Source: an uncultured Eubacteriales bacterium (GTDB lineage Bacteria; Bacillota; Clostridia; Oscillospirales; UBA644). Taken from it: a stretch of DNA of 20,328 bases. The stretch lies in the NCBI GenBank assembly GCA_934486965.1, contig CAKSQP010000018.1, forward strand, positions 1-20,328, written 5' to 3'. The position numbers and the translations under genes are program-made. Below, piece by piece: positions 1-7,343 of this stretch (its first letter is position 1; each line of letters begins with the position of its first letter). The notes beneath the pieces are model-generated. The model saw only the letters and a list, made by a program, of their open reading frames with translations. It did no database searches and was not told the DNA's origin.

Positions 1-480
1 CACGGGATCTCCGTCGTTTCTTAAAAACGCCGCGAACATCTGATTGAAAAGGAAAAGCGGAAAGACGAATTTTATCGGCAGAAGATATTTTTGTGCAAGC
101 AAAAGCAAAGATTCGTCCGCTCCGAAAAACGTCAGAACGGGTTTTTCAAAAAAGATAATTCCGAGCCATGCCGCCGCGGCGAGAATAAGAGACCCGATGA
201 CCGCCGCAGTGAAATATTGGTTTTCTTTGCCGTCCTTTTCGCCGCCGCGTTTCGTGCTGAAAATTACGCTGCCGCCGATACCCGTAAGAAGTCCGAGGCT
301 GTATATTATATTCCAGACAGGCGCGACGACCGCCAGAGCGGCAGTCCCGTCGGGCCCCTGATACTGCCCGACCGTCGCCATATCGACAAGTCCGTAAATG
401 CTTGATATCAGGGCACTTCCGAACGCTGCGGAAAGATATCCGAAAAACAGTTTTTTTATTTTTCCCGTAAGAAGATCCAT
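1..480 (-). CDS. MATE family multidrug/Na+ exporter, N-terminal part (cut by window start)
   Basis: The gene reads from 480 down through base 1 in one open frame of 160 codons, and its C-terminal two thirds lie outside the window. The protein starts MDLLTGKIKKLFFGYLSAAF. It has hydrophobic segments near residues 10-32, 45-70, 87-110 and 135-155, and the N-terminal pattern (substrate-binding helix with 'GLVDMATVGQ', then 'LAVVAPVWNIIYSLGLLTGIGG') is that of MATE transporters, which export drugs or metabolites against a Na+ or H+ gradient. The ATG is preceded by GGAGGA about 6 bases upstream. It lies downstream of glgP on the same strand, separated by a strong hairpin and T-run immediately before the ribosome site, so expression is probably controlled by attenuation or by read-through. 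It is a different subfamily member from the MATE gene at 2977-4311. Confidence 0.85.
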   Translation of the reverse strand, partial: MDLLTGKIKKLFFGYLSAAFGSALISSIYGLVDMATVGQYQGPDGTAALAVVAPVWNIIYSLGLLTGIGGSVIFSTKRGGEKDGKENQYFTAAVIGSLILAAAAWLGIIFFEKPVLTFFGADESLLLLAQKYLLPIKFVFPLFLFNQMFAAFLRNDGDPV

Positions 481-501
481 AAAAATTCCTCCGAAATAAA
501 A

Positions 502-543
502 AGCCGGATAAGGCGGACATTTCAGTCCGTGCCTTATCCGGCT
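502..543 (-). terminator. Intrinsic terminator / possible attenuator between glgP and the MATE gene
   Basis: Arms 502-514 and 531-543 are perfect 13-base complements. An inner GGAC/GTCC pair (515-518 with 525-528) extends the stem. On the minus strand the stem is followed at once by TTTTTATTT. The hairpin ends only about 10 bases before the ribosome site of the downstream MATE gene. It can therefore end glgP transcription and also act as an attenuator for the transporter. Confidence 0.8.
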
Positions 544-560
544 CTTGTTTCTCTGAACAA
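534..560 (-). promoter_or_regulatory. Candidate leader peptide upstream of the MATE gene
   Basis: On the minus strand a good ribosome site, GGAGGG at 570-565, is followed after about 4-5 bases by TTG at 560-558. This opens an 8-codon frame (M-F-R-E-T-R-A-G) whose TAA lies inside the ascending arm of the terminator hairpin. A ribosome stalled here would cover the arm and could block termination, as in antibiotic-responsive leaders of resistance and efflux genes. The ribosome site and the overlap are seen; the function is inferred. TTG is a weaker start and the frame could be chance. Confidence 0.35.
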
Positions 561-588
561 TAAGCCCTCCGAGCAAGCAAACTATTAA

Positions 589-594
589 ATTATA
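589..594 (-). promoter_or_regulatory. Candidate -10 box for the MATE gene at 1-480
   Basis: A perfect TATAAT on the minus strand overlaps the glgP stop codon. A start about 7 bases downstream would give a leader of about 100 bases holding the short frame and the hairpin. No good TTGACA-like box is visible 16-18 bases upstream, so the promoter is uncertain. Confidence 0.3.
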
Positions 595-2890
595 TATGCC
601 AGATGTTGTTTACATAGTCTCTTACCGAACGGTCGGAAGAGAATTTGCCGGAATGAGCCATATTTTCTATCGACTTCGAATAGAATCCGTCGCCTCCGAA
701 CTCCGAATTGAGTTTTAATTTTTCGTTTACATAACTTTCAAAATCGTAAAGTACGAGGTAAACGTCGGGGTTGTTGTAAGTGACGAGCGAATTGTAGATA
801 TTCGAAAGCATTCCGCTGTTGTTGTCGTTAAACGTGCCGTTTACGAGACTGTCGACAACTCTCTTTATCTTCCGGTTGTTGTCGTAAAGCGCTTTCGGGT
901 TGTAGCACTGTTTTACCCTTGCGACTTCTTCGACCGACGCACCGAAAATGTAATTGTTTTCTCTGCCTGCCTCTTCGCATATCTCTACGTTCGCACCGTC
1001 GAGAGTTCCGAGGGTGACGGTCCCGTTCATCATGAATTTCATGTTGCCCGTGCCCGACGCTTCCATTCCCGCCATTGATATCTGCTCTGAAACATCTGCG
1101 GCGCAGACTATCTTTTCGGCGTAGGAAACGTTATAGTTCTGAACGAAAACAACGCGGAGCCTGTCGTTCGTTTCTTCGTCGGCGTTCACCTTTTTCGCGA
1201 TCTCATTGATAAATTTGATTATCGCTTTCGCGTTATAGTATCCGGGCGCGGCTTTCGCACCGAAAATAAAGGCGGTCGGCTTGAAATCGGGCAGGTTATG
1301 GTCCTTTAATTCGTAATAGATATAAAGAATAGAAAACGCGTTGAGAAGTTGGCGCTTATATTCGTGAAGACGCTTGACCTGAATATCGAAAATAAAGTTT
1401 TCGGGGATATCGATACCCTCCGTCTTCTTTATTTCGGCGGCGAGGCGGCGATTGTTTTCGCCTCTTATTTCCTTGAAAACGGAGATGAATTCGGGGTCAT
1501 GAGCGTATTTTTTCATTTCCGAAAGTTTTGTGAGGTCTTTTTTCCAGCCTCCGCCTATCCTCTTTGTGATTTCTTCGCAAAGACGGGGGTTATTGAGCAT
1601 CAGCCAGCGGCGGGGAGTAACTCCGTTCGTGACATTTTCGAATTTGTCGGGGGAGAGTTCGTACCAGTCTCTGAAAGTGTTCGTTTTCAGGATATCGGTA
1701 TGGATTTTCGCAACGCCGTTTACCTTTGCGGCAACGTAAATCGCGAGGTTCGCCATGTGGATAACGCCGTCGCGGATAATGAAATATCTGTTTCTGTCGA
1801 GGTTATCCTGCTCGATTTTTACCTGAAGTTTGACTATCTGCTCCCATATCTGCGGCAAAAGGTCATGGACCGATCTTTCGTCCCATTTTTCGAGAGCCTC
1901 GCTCATAATCGTGTGGTTCGTGAAGTTGAAAATCTTATTGCAGAGAGCAAGCGACGAATCGAAATCCATACCCTCGTTCTGCAAAAGACGGAGAAGTTCG
2001 GGGATTGCGATAACGGGGTGGGTGTCGTTGAGTTGCAGGCAGATAAAACTGTCGAGTTCTTCGAGCGGTTTTCCTGTCGCCTTGTATCTGCGGAGAATAT
2101 CCTGCAGGGTAGCGCTTGCAAGGAAATACTGCTGGCGAAGTCTCAACATCTTGCCTTCGTACGTTCCGTCGTTCGGATAAAGCACGTCGGTGATTTTGAG
2201 CGCCTTATATGCTTCGATCGACAGTTTGTCGGTCTGCATATCGTTGAAAAGACCGAAATCAAACGGTTTTACCGCTTCGCTCTGCCAGAGGCGGAGAGTG
2301 TTTATCTTTCTGTTTTTATAGCCGATCACAGGCATATCGTAAGGAATCGCAAGCACGGTTTCGTCCGAAAAAGTAACTTCGACCGCTTCTCTTTCCTTTC
2401 TTATGCTCCACGGGTCGCCCCATTTGAGCCAGCAGTCGCCCTCTTCGCTCTGAAAACCGTCCTTAAAGGTCTGTTTGAAAAGACCGTAACGGTAGCGGAG
2501 ACCGTAGCCGTCGAGATTTATCCCCTCGGTCGCGCCCGACTCAAGATAGCAGGCGGCAAGACGGCCGAGACCTCCGTTGCCGAGCGCCGCGTCGTCGACT
2601 TCTTCGAACATATCAATATTAAGACCTCTTTTTTCGAGAAGTTCGCGGACCTCATCGGAAAGCCCCAGATTCAGCAGGTTTGCATAAATCATTCTTCCGA
2701 CCAGAAATTCCGCCGACATATATCCGCAGCGTTTGCCCTCGCTTTCGCGGTCGGCTTTCCAGTCTTTGTAAATGTCGAGCATTACCGCCTTTGAGACGGC
2801 GTTGTATATCTCTTTTGTGTCCGCCGTGTCGCTGTCGCAGCCGAAATACGAACGGAGGACAAAATCAAAATCCTTTTCCAGATTTTCCAT
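590..2890 (-). CDS. glgP: Glycogen / alpha-glucan phosphorylase
   Basis: This enzyme removes glucose from the non-reducing ends of glycogen or maltodextrin with phosphate, giving glucose 1-phosphate in the cytoplasm. The protein has 766 residues, normal for a compact bacterial phosphorylase. The hallmark block EASGTGNMKF, whose Lys (about residue 618) carries pyridoxal phosphate, is intact. So are 'LGNGGLGRLAACYLES' near residue 105, 'NDTHP' in the middle and 'VTNGVTPRRW' before the C-terminal domain. The ATG follows a GGGAGATG ribosome site. A near-consensus promoter lies at 2952-2980. No other glycogen gene is in the window, so the enzyme seems to be carried singly between two exporters rather than in a glg operon. 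Confidence 0.97.
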   Translation of the reverse strand: MENLEKDFDFVLRSYFGCDSDTADTKEIYNAVSKAVMLDIYKDWKADRESEGKRCGYMSAEFLVGRMIYANLLNLGLSDEVRELLEKRGLNIDMFEEVDDAALGNGGLGRLAACYLESGATEGINLDGYGLRYRYGLFKQTFKDGFQSEEGDCWLKWGDPWSIRKEREAVEVTFSDETVLAIPYDMPVIGYKNRKINTLRLWQSEAVKPFDFGLFNDMQTDKLSIEAYKALKITDVLYPNDGTYEGKMLRLRQQYFLASATLQDILRRYKATGKPLEELDSFICLQLNDTHPVIAIPELLRLLQNEGMDFDSSLALCNKIFNFTNHTIMSEALEKWDERSVHDLLPQIWEQIVKLQVKIEQDNLDRNRYFIIRDGVIHMANLAIYVAAKVNGVAKIHTDILKTNTFRDWYELSPDKFENVTNGVTPRRWLMLNNPRLCEEITKRIGGGWKKDLTKLSEMKKYAHDPEFISVFKEIRGENNRRLAAEIKKTEGIDIPENFIFDIQVKRLHEYKRQLLNAFSILYIYYELKDHNLPDFKPTAFIFGAKAAPGYYNAKAIIKFINEIAKKVNADEETNDRLRVVFVQNYNVSYAEKIVCAADVSEQISMAGMEASGTGNMKFMMNGTVTLGTLDGANVEICEEAGRENNYIFGASVEEVARVKQCYNPKALYDNNRKIKRVVDSLVNGTFNDNNSGMLSNIYNSLVTYNNPDVYLVLYDFESYVNEKLKLNSEFGGDGFYSKSIENMAHSGKFSSDRSVRDYVNNIWHI

Positions 2891-2951
2891 CTTAACATCT
2901 CCCGATATATCTTCTTTTTGTGTTGGTTTTCAGCGGTTTTCCCGCCTGAAA

Positions 2952-2980
2952 ATTATAGCATAAAACACCCGCAAAGTCAA
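2952..2980 (-). promoter_or_regulatory. glgP promoter
   Basis: On the minus strand TTGACT (2980-2975) is followed by a 17-base spacer ending TGC and then TATAAT (2957-2952). Transcription should start near 2945, leaving a leader of about 55 bases. The -35 box overlaps the TGA of the preceding MATE gene, so glgP can be transcribed independently although the gap is short. Confidence 0.8.
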
Positions 2981-4311
2981 GCCGCTTTGCGCGTTGACTT
3001 CTTATAAACGAACAACGAAACCGCCGCGGAGACCGCTTCGGTTACCCAAAACGCGTGCCAGACGCCGTCCGCCCCGAAAATCTTTGAAAGGATAAACGCC
3101 GCGGGGATTATGACGACGATATTTCTGCAAAGGGAAATGACGAGGGACGGCAGCCCCTTTCCGAGCCCCTCGAGAGCGCCCGACGCCGTGACGGAGACCG
3201 CCGAAACGACAAACCCGCCCGAAATTATCCGAAGCGCCGTACCTCCCGCCTTTACCGTCTCTTCGGACGTTGTGAAAAGTCCGATAAGGGTCTCGGGGAC
3301 AAGGAGACATACGGCCGTTCCGACCGCCATTATAACGCCGCAGAGACAGAGCACCGTCACAAATATCTTCCGTACTCTTTCCTTTTCGCCCGCTCCGTAG
3401 TTATAGCCGACCAGAGGTCTCATTCCCTGAACAAAACCGTTTGCGGGAAGATATAAAAACGTCTGTAACTTATAGTATATGCCGAGGACTAAGATATAAA
3501 CGCCCGAATATGCCGCGAGAATTGCGTTGAGTGCGGAGATAAGTATTGACGGCAGAGCCAGATTTAATGATGCGGGAATTCCGACGGAATAGAGTTTTCC
3601 TGTCGTCCGCAGGTCGGGACGGAAATGCTTTTTCCTTATTTTCACGCAGAGCGGACGGGCAAAATACACAATAAGGTAAACAGCGAGGGAGACGGTCTGT
3701 CCTATCCCCGTCGCGAGCGCCGCGCCCTCTATCCCCATTTTCGGGAAAGGACCCCAGCCGAAAATCAAAACGGGGTCAAGGACTATATTCGCGATACAGC
3801 CCGCCGAAAGTCCTATCATCGTGACGTTCATTTTTCCCGCCGACTGGAACACTTTTTCAAAGACGAGCCCGACGTTTATAATGACCGCGAACGCGAAAAC
3901 AACCGTCGAATAACTTTTTCCGAGAGAGATAACGTTTTCGTCGGAGGTGAAAAGCGGCAGGAACGCCGAAGTTCCGAAAATCCCGATCGCCGTTCCGATA
4001 AGCCCGTGAACGACCGACAGCAGAAGCCCCTGCGTTGCGGCTCTGTCGGCTTTTTCCTCCTCCTTTGCGCCGAGATAAAAGGAGACCGCGGCGTTTACCC
4101 CGACCCCGAAGCCTATTGCCACGGCGTTTATAAGGTTCTGAACGGGAAAAACAAGAGACAAAGCGGTCATCGCTCCGTCGCTTATCTTCGCGACGAAAAA
4201 ACTGTCGACGATGTTGTAAAGGGAGTTTACAAGCATTGAAAGCACCATCGGCAAAGACATTGACATGACAAGCGGAAGTATCGGTTTTTTACGCATAAAT
4301 TCGGTATCCAT
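2977..4311 (-). CDS. MATE family efflux transporter
   Basis: An integral membrane antiporter of 444 residues with about twelve hydrophobic segments in two similar halves, as usual for MATE proteins. The start 'MRKKPILPLVMSMSLPMVLSMLVNSLYNIVDSFFVAKI' pattern and 'GFGVGVNAAVSFYLGAKEEEKA' in the first half are typical of the clostridial DinF/NorM-like branch. The open frame extends further upstream to a TTG at 4395, but that extension runs through a terminator-like hairpin. The ATG at 4311-4309 has a strong AAAGGAG ribosome site, so it is the chosen start. The gene has its own consensus promoter and a leader of about 88 bases with a hairpin and T-run. Substrate is unknown. Confidence 0.93.
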   Translation of the reverse strand: MDTEFMRKKPILPLVMSMSLPMVLSMLVNSLYNIVDSFFVAKISDGAMTALSLVFPVQNLINAVAIGFGVGVNAAVSFYLGAKEEEKADRAATQGLLLSVVHGLIGTAIGIFGTSAFLPLFTSDENVISLGKSYSTVVFAFAVIINVGLVFEKVFQSAGKMNVTMIGLSAGCIANIVLDPVLIFGWGPFPKMGIEGAALATGIGQTVSLAVYLIVYFARPLCVKIRKKHFRPDLRTTGKLYSVGIPASLNLALPSILISALNAILAAYSGVYILVLGIYYKLQTFLYLPANGFVQGMRPLVGYNYGAGEKERVRKIFVTVLCLCGVIMAVGTAVCLLVPETLIGLFTTSEETVKAGGTALRIISGGFVVSAVSVTASGALEGLGKGLPSLVISLCRNIVVIIPAAFILSKIFGADGVWHAFWVTEAVSAAVSLFVYKKSTRKAA

Positions 4312-4328
4312 AATATCTCCTTTCGGGC

Positions 4329-4360
4329 AAAAAAAGAGCCACACGCACAATGCGTGTGGC
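4329..4360 (-). terminator. Terminator/attenuator hairpin in the MATE leader
   Basis: Arms 4338-4347 and 4351-4360 form a perfect 10-base-pair stem with a 3-base loop. On the minus strand it is followed by TC and seven T (4335-4329). It sits downstream of the MATE promoter (4407-4435) and only about 8 bases before the MATE ribosome site. It therefore interrupts the MATE transcript itself, besides ending the sirtuin operon. Confidence 0.8.
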
Positions 4361-4402
4361 GAAAAGATGACTTCGTCCGGAAAAATCCACAACAATTTTC
4401 TG

Positions 4403-5248
4403 TCAGATTATATCAGAAAACAGGTCGCTTGTCAATAGGGTACCGATATCCGCGGGAACGGCGGCGGCTTTTTTTGAAATGACCGACGGAACGAACGCTT
4501 CTTTATTAACGGTCGCATAAAACGCGTCGGGGAAGTCCGCGGTCATCTTGACGAAAGGATATTTGATTATCACCGGAGTGTTGAAGCCCACGCCGAGTTC
4601 CAGAAACAATATCTTTTTCTCTTTGTTTTCACGGAGAAAATTTTCGTATCGTTTATATGCGGCGTGCCAGCCCGCGTCCTCGACGAAACGCCCGTCACAG
4701 CGCAGATTTTCGGTCATTTCCCTGCCGCAGACGGGACATCTCGGAATAAGACTTTCGGGAATTTTCATATCTTTCTGTTCCGCGACCATTCGTCTTATTA
4801 TCTCTTCGTTGCCGTAAGTTTCCTGTCTGCACGGTTCGGAACACTGGGAAAGTCCGTAGTCGCCCTGAACGTAAAAAAGCCTTTCTTTGTCAAAGCCCGA
4901 CTTCTGAAAACAGTGGTCGACGTTTGTCGTTATAACGAAATAATTTTTATTTTTCACAAGTGACAGAAGCGACGCAAAAACCTCGGGTTTCGGGATATCT
5001 TCATAGCGGTTTATAAGAATGTACCGACTCCAGTACGCCCAATATTCGCGCCTGTCTTCAAAGGGGTAAAACCCGCCCGAATACATATCGTGAAAACCGT
5101 ATTTTTCTTCAAAATCCGCGAAATTCTCCGAAAAACGTCTGCCCGAATATTCAAAACCCGCGGCGGACGACAGTCCCGAACCCGCGCCGATGACGACAGC
5201 CTCCGCCCCGTCAAGTTTTTCCTTTAATTTTTGCAAGTTCTCTTTCAT
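4403..5248 (-). CDS. sirTM: SirTM-type (class M) sirtuin, protein ADP-ribosyltransferase
   Basis: Sir2-fold protein of 281 residues from the ATG at 5248. Visible features are the NAD-binding GAGSG (residues 21-25), 'TTNVDH' (107-112) and two zinc-ligand pairs, C136/C140 and C171/C174. Where classical deacetylases have the catalytic His of 'HG', this protein has Gln (VQGDYG, Q128). That substitution marks class M sirtuins, which transfer ADP-ribose to lipoylated carrier proteins in staphylococci and streptococci. The gene overlaps the macrodomain gene by 38 bases, so translation is coupled. An upstream ATG at 5278 and a TTG at the macrodomain stop are alternative starts; the chosen one keeps the usual first helix. 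The GcvH-like carrier and lipoate ligase of known operons are not in the window. Confidence 0.88.
   Translation of the reverse strand: MKENLQKLKEKLDGAEAVVIGAGSGLSSAAGFEYSGRRFSENFADFEEKYGFHDMYSGGFYPFEDRREYWAYWSRYILINRYEDIPKPEVFASLLSLVKNKNYFVITTNVDHCFQKSGFDKERLFYVQGDYGLSQCSEPCRQETYGNEEIIRRMVAEQKDMKIPESLIPRCPVCGREMTENLRCDGRFVEDAGWHAAYKRYENFLRENKEKKILFLELGVGFNTPVIIKYPFVKMTADFPDAFYATVNKEAFVPSVISKKAAAVPADIGTLLTSDLFSDII
4407..4435 (-). promoter_or_regulatory. MATE gene promoter, perfect consensus
   Basis: On the minus strand TTGACA (4435-4430), a 17-base spacer and TATAAT (4412-4407) match both sigma-A boxes exactly. The promoter lies in the last codons of the sirtuin gene. Transcription should start near 4400, so the RNA includes the hairpin at 4338-4360. 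A perfect promoter followed at once by a terminator fits control by premature termination. Confidence 0.88.
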
Positions 5249-5978
5249 AGAGAATTCTGTCTTTTTCCTTGAAAACATCGAATATCACTTTCTTTATTTT
5301 TGAGAATTTTTCGACCGTACCGACGGCAATTTCCGCCGCCCTGCCGTTCGGGAAACCGTATTCCCCCGTTGAAATACAGCAGAACGCAATACTTTCAGCC
5401 CCAACGCTTTCCGCCGCGGAAAGGCACGAAATATAGCAGTTTTCAAGCGCTTTTGCGTCCTTTTCCGTCACTCTGCCTCGGACAACAGGTCCCACCGTAT
5501 GAACGATGTATTTTGACGGAAGACAAAACGCGGGAGTTATTACGGCGCCGCCCGTTTTCGCGGTCCCGCCCCGCATTATCCCGTCGCAGTAAAGCCGCAG
5601 TTCAACGCCCGCAAAGGTGTGGATCGCGTTGTCGACACAGCCGTGATTCGGGCAGAAACAGCCGAGCAAAGCGGGGTTTCCCGCATTTACGATAACGTCG
5701 CAGTCGAGGGTCGTTATGTCGCCCGAAAAGAGGTACATTCCGCCGCAAACGGGGGAAAGCCCGTCGGTGCGGACTATCCCCTTTTGCTTTGTTTCTTCTT
5801 TCAGATACGAATTCTGAATATTGAGGAATTCCTCACTCGCCTCTTTCGGAGGTCTTATATTGAAAAGCGCCCGCAACAGCCGTTTTTGTTCCTCTTCGTT
5901 TTCGGGGAGGACAATGCGTTCTCCCCGTTCCGAAAGCAGATATTTTATAAGATAAAGTCTTTTTTCTTTTTGAGTCAT
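5211..5978 (-). CDS. Zinc-dependent macrodomain, protein-ADP-ribose hydrolase
   Basis: A 255-residue protein with an N-terminal helical extension of about 75 residues and then a macrodomain, as in zinc-macrodomain enzymes. The fold is marked by 'DVIVNAGNPALLG' (94-106), and the family-specific zinc site C-x4-H-x-C is present as C107, H112 and C114, followed by 'VDNAIH'. These enzymes remove ADP-ribose put on by SirTM, so it is the reversal partner of the next gene. The ATG at 5978 lies one base after the stop of the upstream gene and its own 3' end overlaps the sirtuin start, showing a tightly coupled operon. The site is complete, so activity is expected. Confidence 0.9.
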   Translation of the reverse strand: MTQKEKRLYLIKYLLSERGERIVLPENEEEQKRLLRALFNIRPPKEASEEFLNIQNSYLKEETKQKGIVRTDGLSPVCGGMYLFSGDITTLDCDVIVNAGNPALLGCFCPNHGCVDNAIHTFAGVELRLYCDGIMRGGTAKTGGAVITPAFCLPSKYIVHTVGPVVRGRVTEKDAKALENCYISCLSAAESVGAESIAFCCISTGEYGFPNGRAAEIAVGTVEKFSKIKKVIFDVFKEKDRILYERELAKIKGKT

Positions 5979-5979
5979 A

Positions 5980-6783
5980 TTATTCGTGAGGGAAGAAAAA
6001 TCCGACCGTCATGTCAAGATAGTTTTCTCCGCCGTAATTCCCGTATTTATTTTTGACCTTTTCTTTCATTTCGGCGGCGTCTTTGCAATCTGCCGCGATT
6101 TTTTTGAGGTCTTTGAGATAAGCGATCTTCGTCGCCGCGTCCTTGAGGTCTTCGGGGGTGTAGTGAGATGTCAAGATAAGGTCGTAACCCGCGGAAATAT
6201 AACCGTCAAGTTGAGAAATTATCGCGTCGGCGTGTTCCTCTCCCGCGACTATCGAGTGGCAGTCGTGCCCCATCATGTGAGTATAAACGCAGTTGATTTC
6301 GGGGAAAGAAATGTCGTACGCTTCGCCGTTCGACTTTATATTCATCTTGATTCCCGCGATTTCAACGTCACCGTCGGGAAGGATATTTTCGGCGTCGCAT
6401 TTTTCCGCGTCGAAAATTTCGCCGAACGCCTTTGTGAAATTCGAAACAAGTCCCGCTCCGCCGCCGTTGGTGTTATATTCGAGCGAAGATTTTGTCCCGT
6501 AAGCGGGAACTTCGGGCAGGAACGACGCGCCCGCCGCATGGTATGCGACCATCTTCGCTTCGACTTTGATATTTTCCTTTCCGAGCCATTCGGTAAGTTC
6601 CTTTATATTGTCAAAAAAGCAGGGGAGTTCGACAACGACGCCTTTGCCGTTTTTTACGACTATAAAAACTTCGTCGTCTATAAAATCGTTTGTTTTATAT
6701 GCGTAAAGTTTGGTTTCTCCGAAATCGTAAACGCCGATCTCGCCTTTTTCGAGTTTGATTGCAGTATAAGTATTTTTGTTCAT
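5980..6783 (-). CDS. Probable degenerate MBL-fold protein, first gene of the SirTM/macrodomain operon
   Basis: A 267-residue soluble protein without signal peptide. The pattern looks like a metallo-beta-lactamase fold: beta-rich N-terminus, 'VVKNGKGVVVELP' where such enzymes have an acidic 'D-x-G' turn, then 'VAYHAAGAS' (79-87) in place of the metal motif HxHxDH. Later come 'THMMGHDCHS' (168-177) and 'LTSHYTP' (204-210) in place of the C-terminal 'PGHG'. Most metal ligands are missing, so it is unlikely to be a standard hydrolase; a binding or redox role is possible. The ATG follows AAAGGAG, and a promoter lies at 6833-6861. It ends one base before the macrodomain start, which ties it to ADP-ribose signalling. 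The fold assignment rests on pattern only. Confidence 0.6.
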   Translation of the reverse strand: MNKNTYTAIKLEKGEIGVYDFGETKLYAYKTNDFIDDEVFIVVKNGKGVVVELPCFFDNIKELTEWLGKENIKVEAKMVAYHAAGASFLPEVPAYGTKSSLEYNTNGGGAGLVSNFTKAFGEIFDAEKCDAENILPDGDVEIAGIKMNIKSNGEAYDISFPEINCVYTHMMGHDCHSIVAGEEHADAIISQLDGYISAGYDLILTSHYTPEDLKDAATKIAYLKDLKKIAADCKDAAEMKEKVKNKYGNYGGENYLDMTVGFFFPHE

Positions 6784-6832
6784 TTTTCATTTCTCCTTTT
6801 TTCGGGAGCGGCCGTTCTCCTTTGTTGACTAT

Positions 6833-6861
6833 ATTATAGCACCGCCCGATTTTCCTGTAAA
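6833..6861 (-). promoter_or_regulatory. Promoter of the MBL-like/macrodomain/SirTM operon
   Basis: On the minus strand TTTACA (6861-6856), a 17-base spacer and TATAAT (6838-6833), preceded by TGC. Transcription should start near 6826. A 12-base near-palindrome overlaps the -35 box, suggesting control by the divergent HxlR regulator. Confidence 0.78.
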
Positions 6862-6871
6862 GTACGCACTT
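6860..6871. promoter_or_regulatory. Candidate HxlR operator
   Basis: AAGTACGCACTT matches its own reverse complement at 10 of 12 positions and overlaps the -35 box of the minus-strand operon. A second imperfect palindrome, GGTCAC (6883-6888) facing GTAACC (6895-6900), lies nearby. Dimeric winged-helix regulators bind such sites in divergent intergenic regions. Assignment to this regulator is inferred from position. Confidence 0.35.
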
Positions 6872-6946
6872 TTTTGTGGTATGGTCACCCCGAAGTAACC
6901 TTTTGACAACGGAGCGGAAAAACCGAAAAAAATTTTTTTGAAAAAC

Positions 6947-6975
6947 TTGAAAAAACTTTTCGCTTGTGGTAAAAT
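6947..6975 (+). promoter_or_regulatory. Promoter of the HxlR regulator gene
   Basis: TTGAAA (6947-6952), a 17-base spacer and TAAAAT (6970-6975) precede the regulator by about 40 bases. It diverges from the sirtuin operon promoter, with about 85 bases between the two -35 boxes. Confidence 0.65.
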
Positions 6976-7015
6976 AGGACTGTAAGTTTCAAAAAGATAC
7001 AAAGGAGAGAAAAAG

Positions 7016-7342
7016 ATGGCGGCAATAAAAGAATTCCCTGCGTGTCCGGTCGAAACGACCCTTTCGCTTATAGGAAACAAATGGAAAGTCCTGATTTTAA
7101 GAGATTTGATGACGGGGACGAAACGTTTCGGAGAACTCAGGCGCTCGGTCGGCGACGTTTCGCAGAAGGTGCTGACGGCGCAACTCCGCGACATGGAGGA
7201 AAACGGGCTTGTTTTACGCAAAGTCTACGCCGAAGTGCCGCCGAGGGTCGAATATTCACTGACACCTCTCGGCGAAAGTTTAAGCCCGATACTCTCGGCA
7301 ATGAAAATCTGGGGCGAAAATTTCAAAGAAACACTGAAATAA
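7016..7342 (+). CDS. HxlR/MarR-like winged-helix transcriptional regulator
   Basis: A 108-residue DNA-binding protein of the HxlR family. The family signature is complete: 'CPVETTLSLIGNKWKVLIL' (10-28), 'RFGELRRSV' and 'SQKVLTAQLRDMEENGLVLRKVY', then 'PRVEYSLTPLGESL'. Cys10 sits at the position of the redox-sensing Cys in YodB- and HypR-type members, so sensing of quinones, aldehydes or disulfide stress is plausible. The ATG has an AAAGGAGAG ribosome site. The gene diverges from the MBL-like/macrodomain/SirTM operon and is followed by a strong terminator, so it is monocistronic and probably controls its divergent neighbours. Confidence 0.93.
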   Translation: MAAIKEFPACPVETTLSLIGNKWKVLILRDLMTGTKRFGELRRSVGDVSQKVLTAQLRDMEENGLVLRKVYAEVPPRVEYSLTPLGESLSPILSAMKIWGENFKETLK

Positions 7343-7343
7343 G

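Noticed and set aside
1349..2794. A 481-codon plus-strand frame opposite glgP
   Set aside because: The minus strand encodes a complete, conserved phosphorylase. The antisense frame has no family signature and arises from codon bias that leaves few stop codons on the other strand.
4312..4395. N-terminal extension of the MATE protein from a TTG at 4395
   Set aside because: The extension would be translated through the terminator hairpin and lacks a ribosome site. The internal ATG at 4311 has an ideal one and gives the normal family length.
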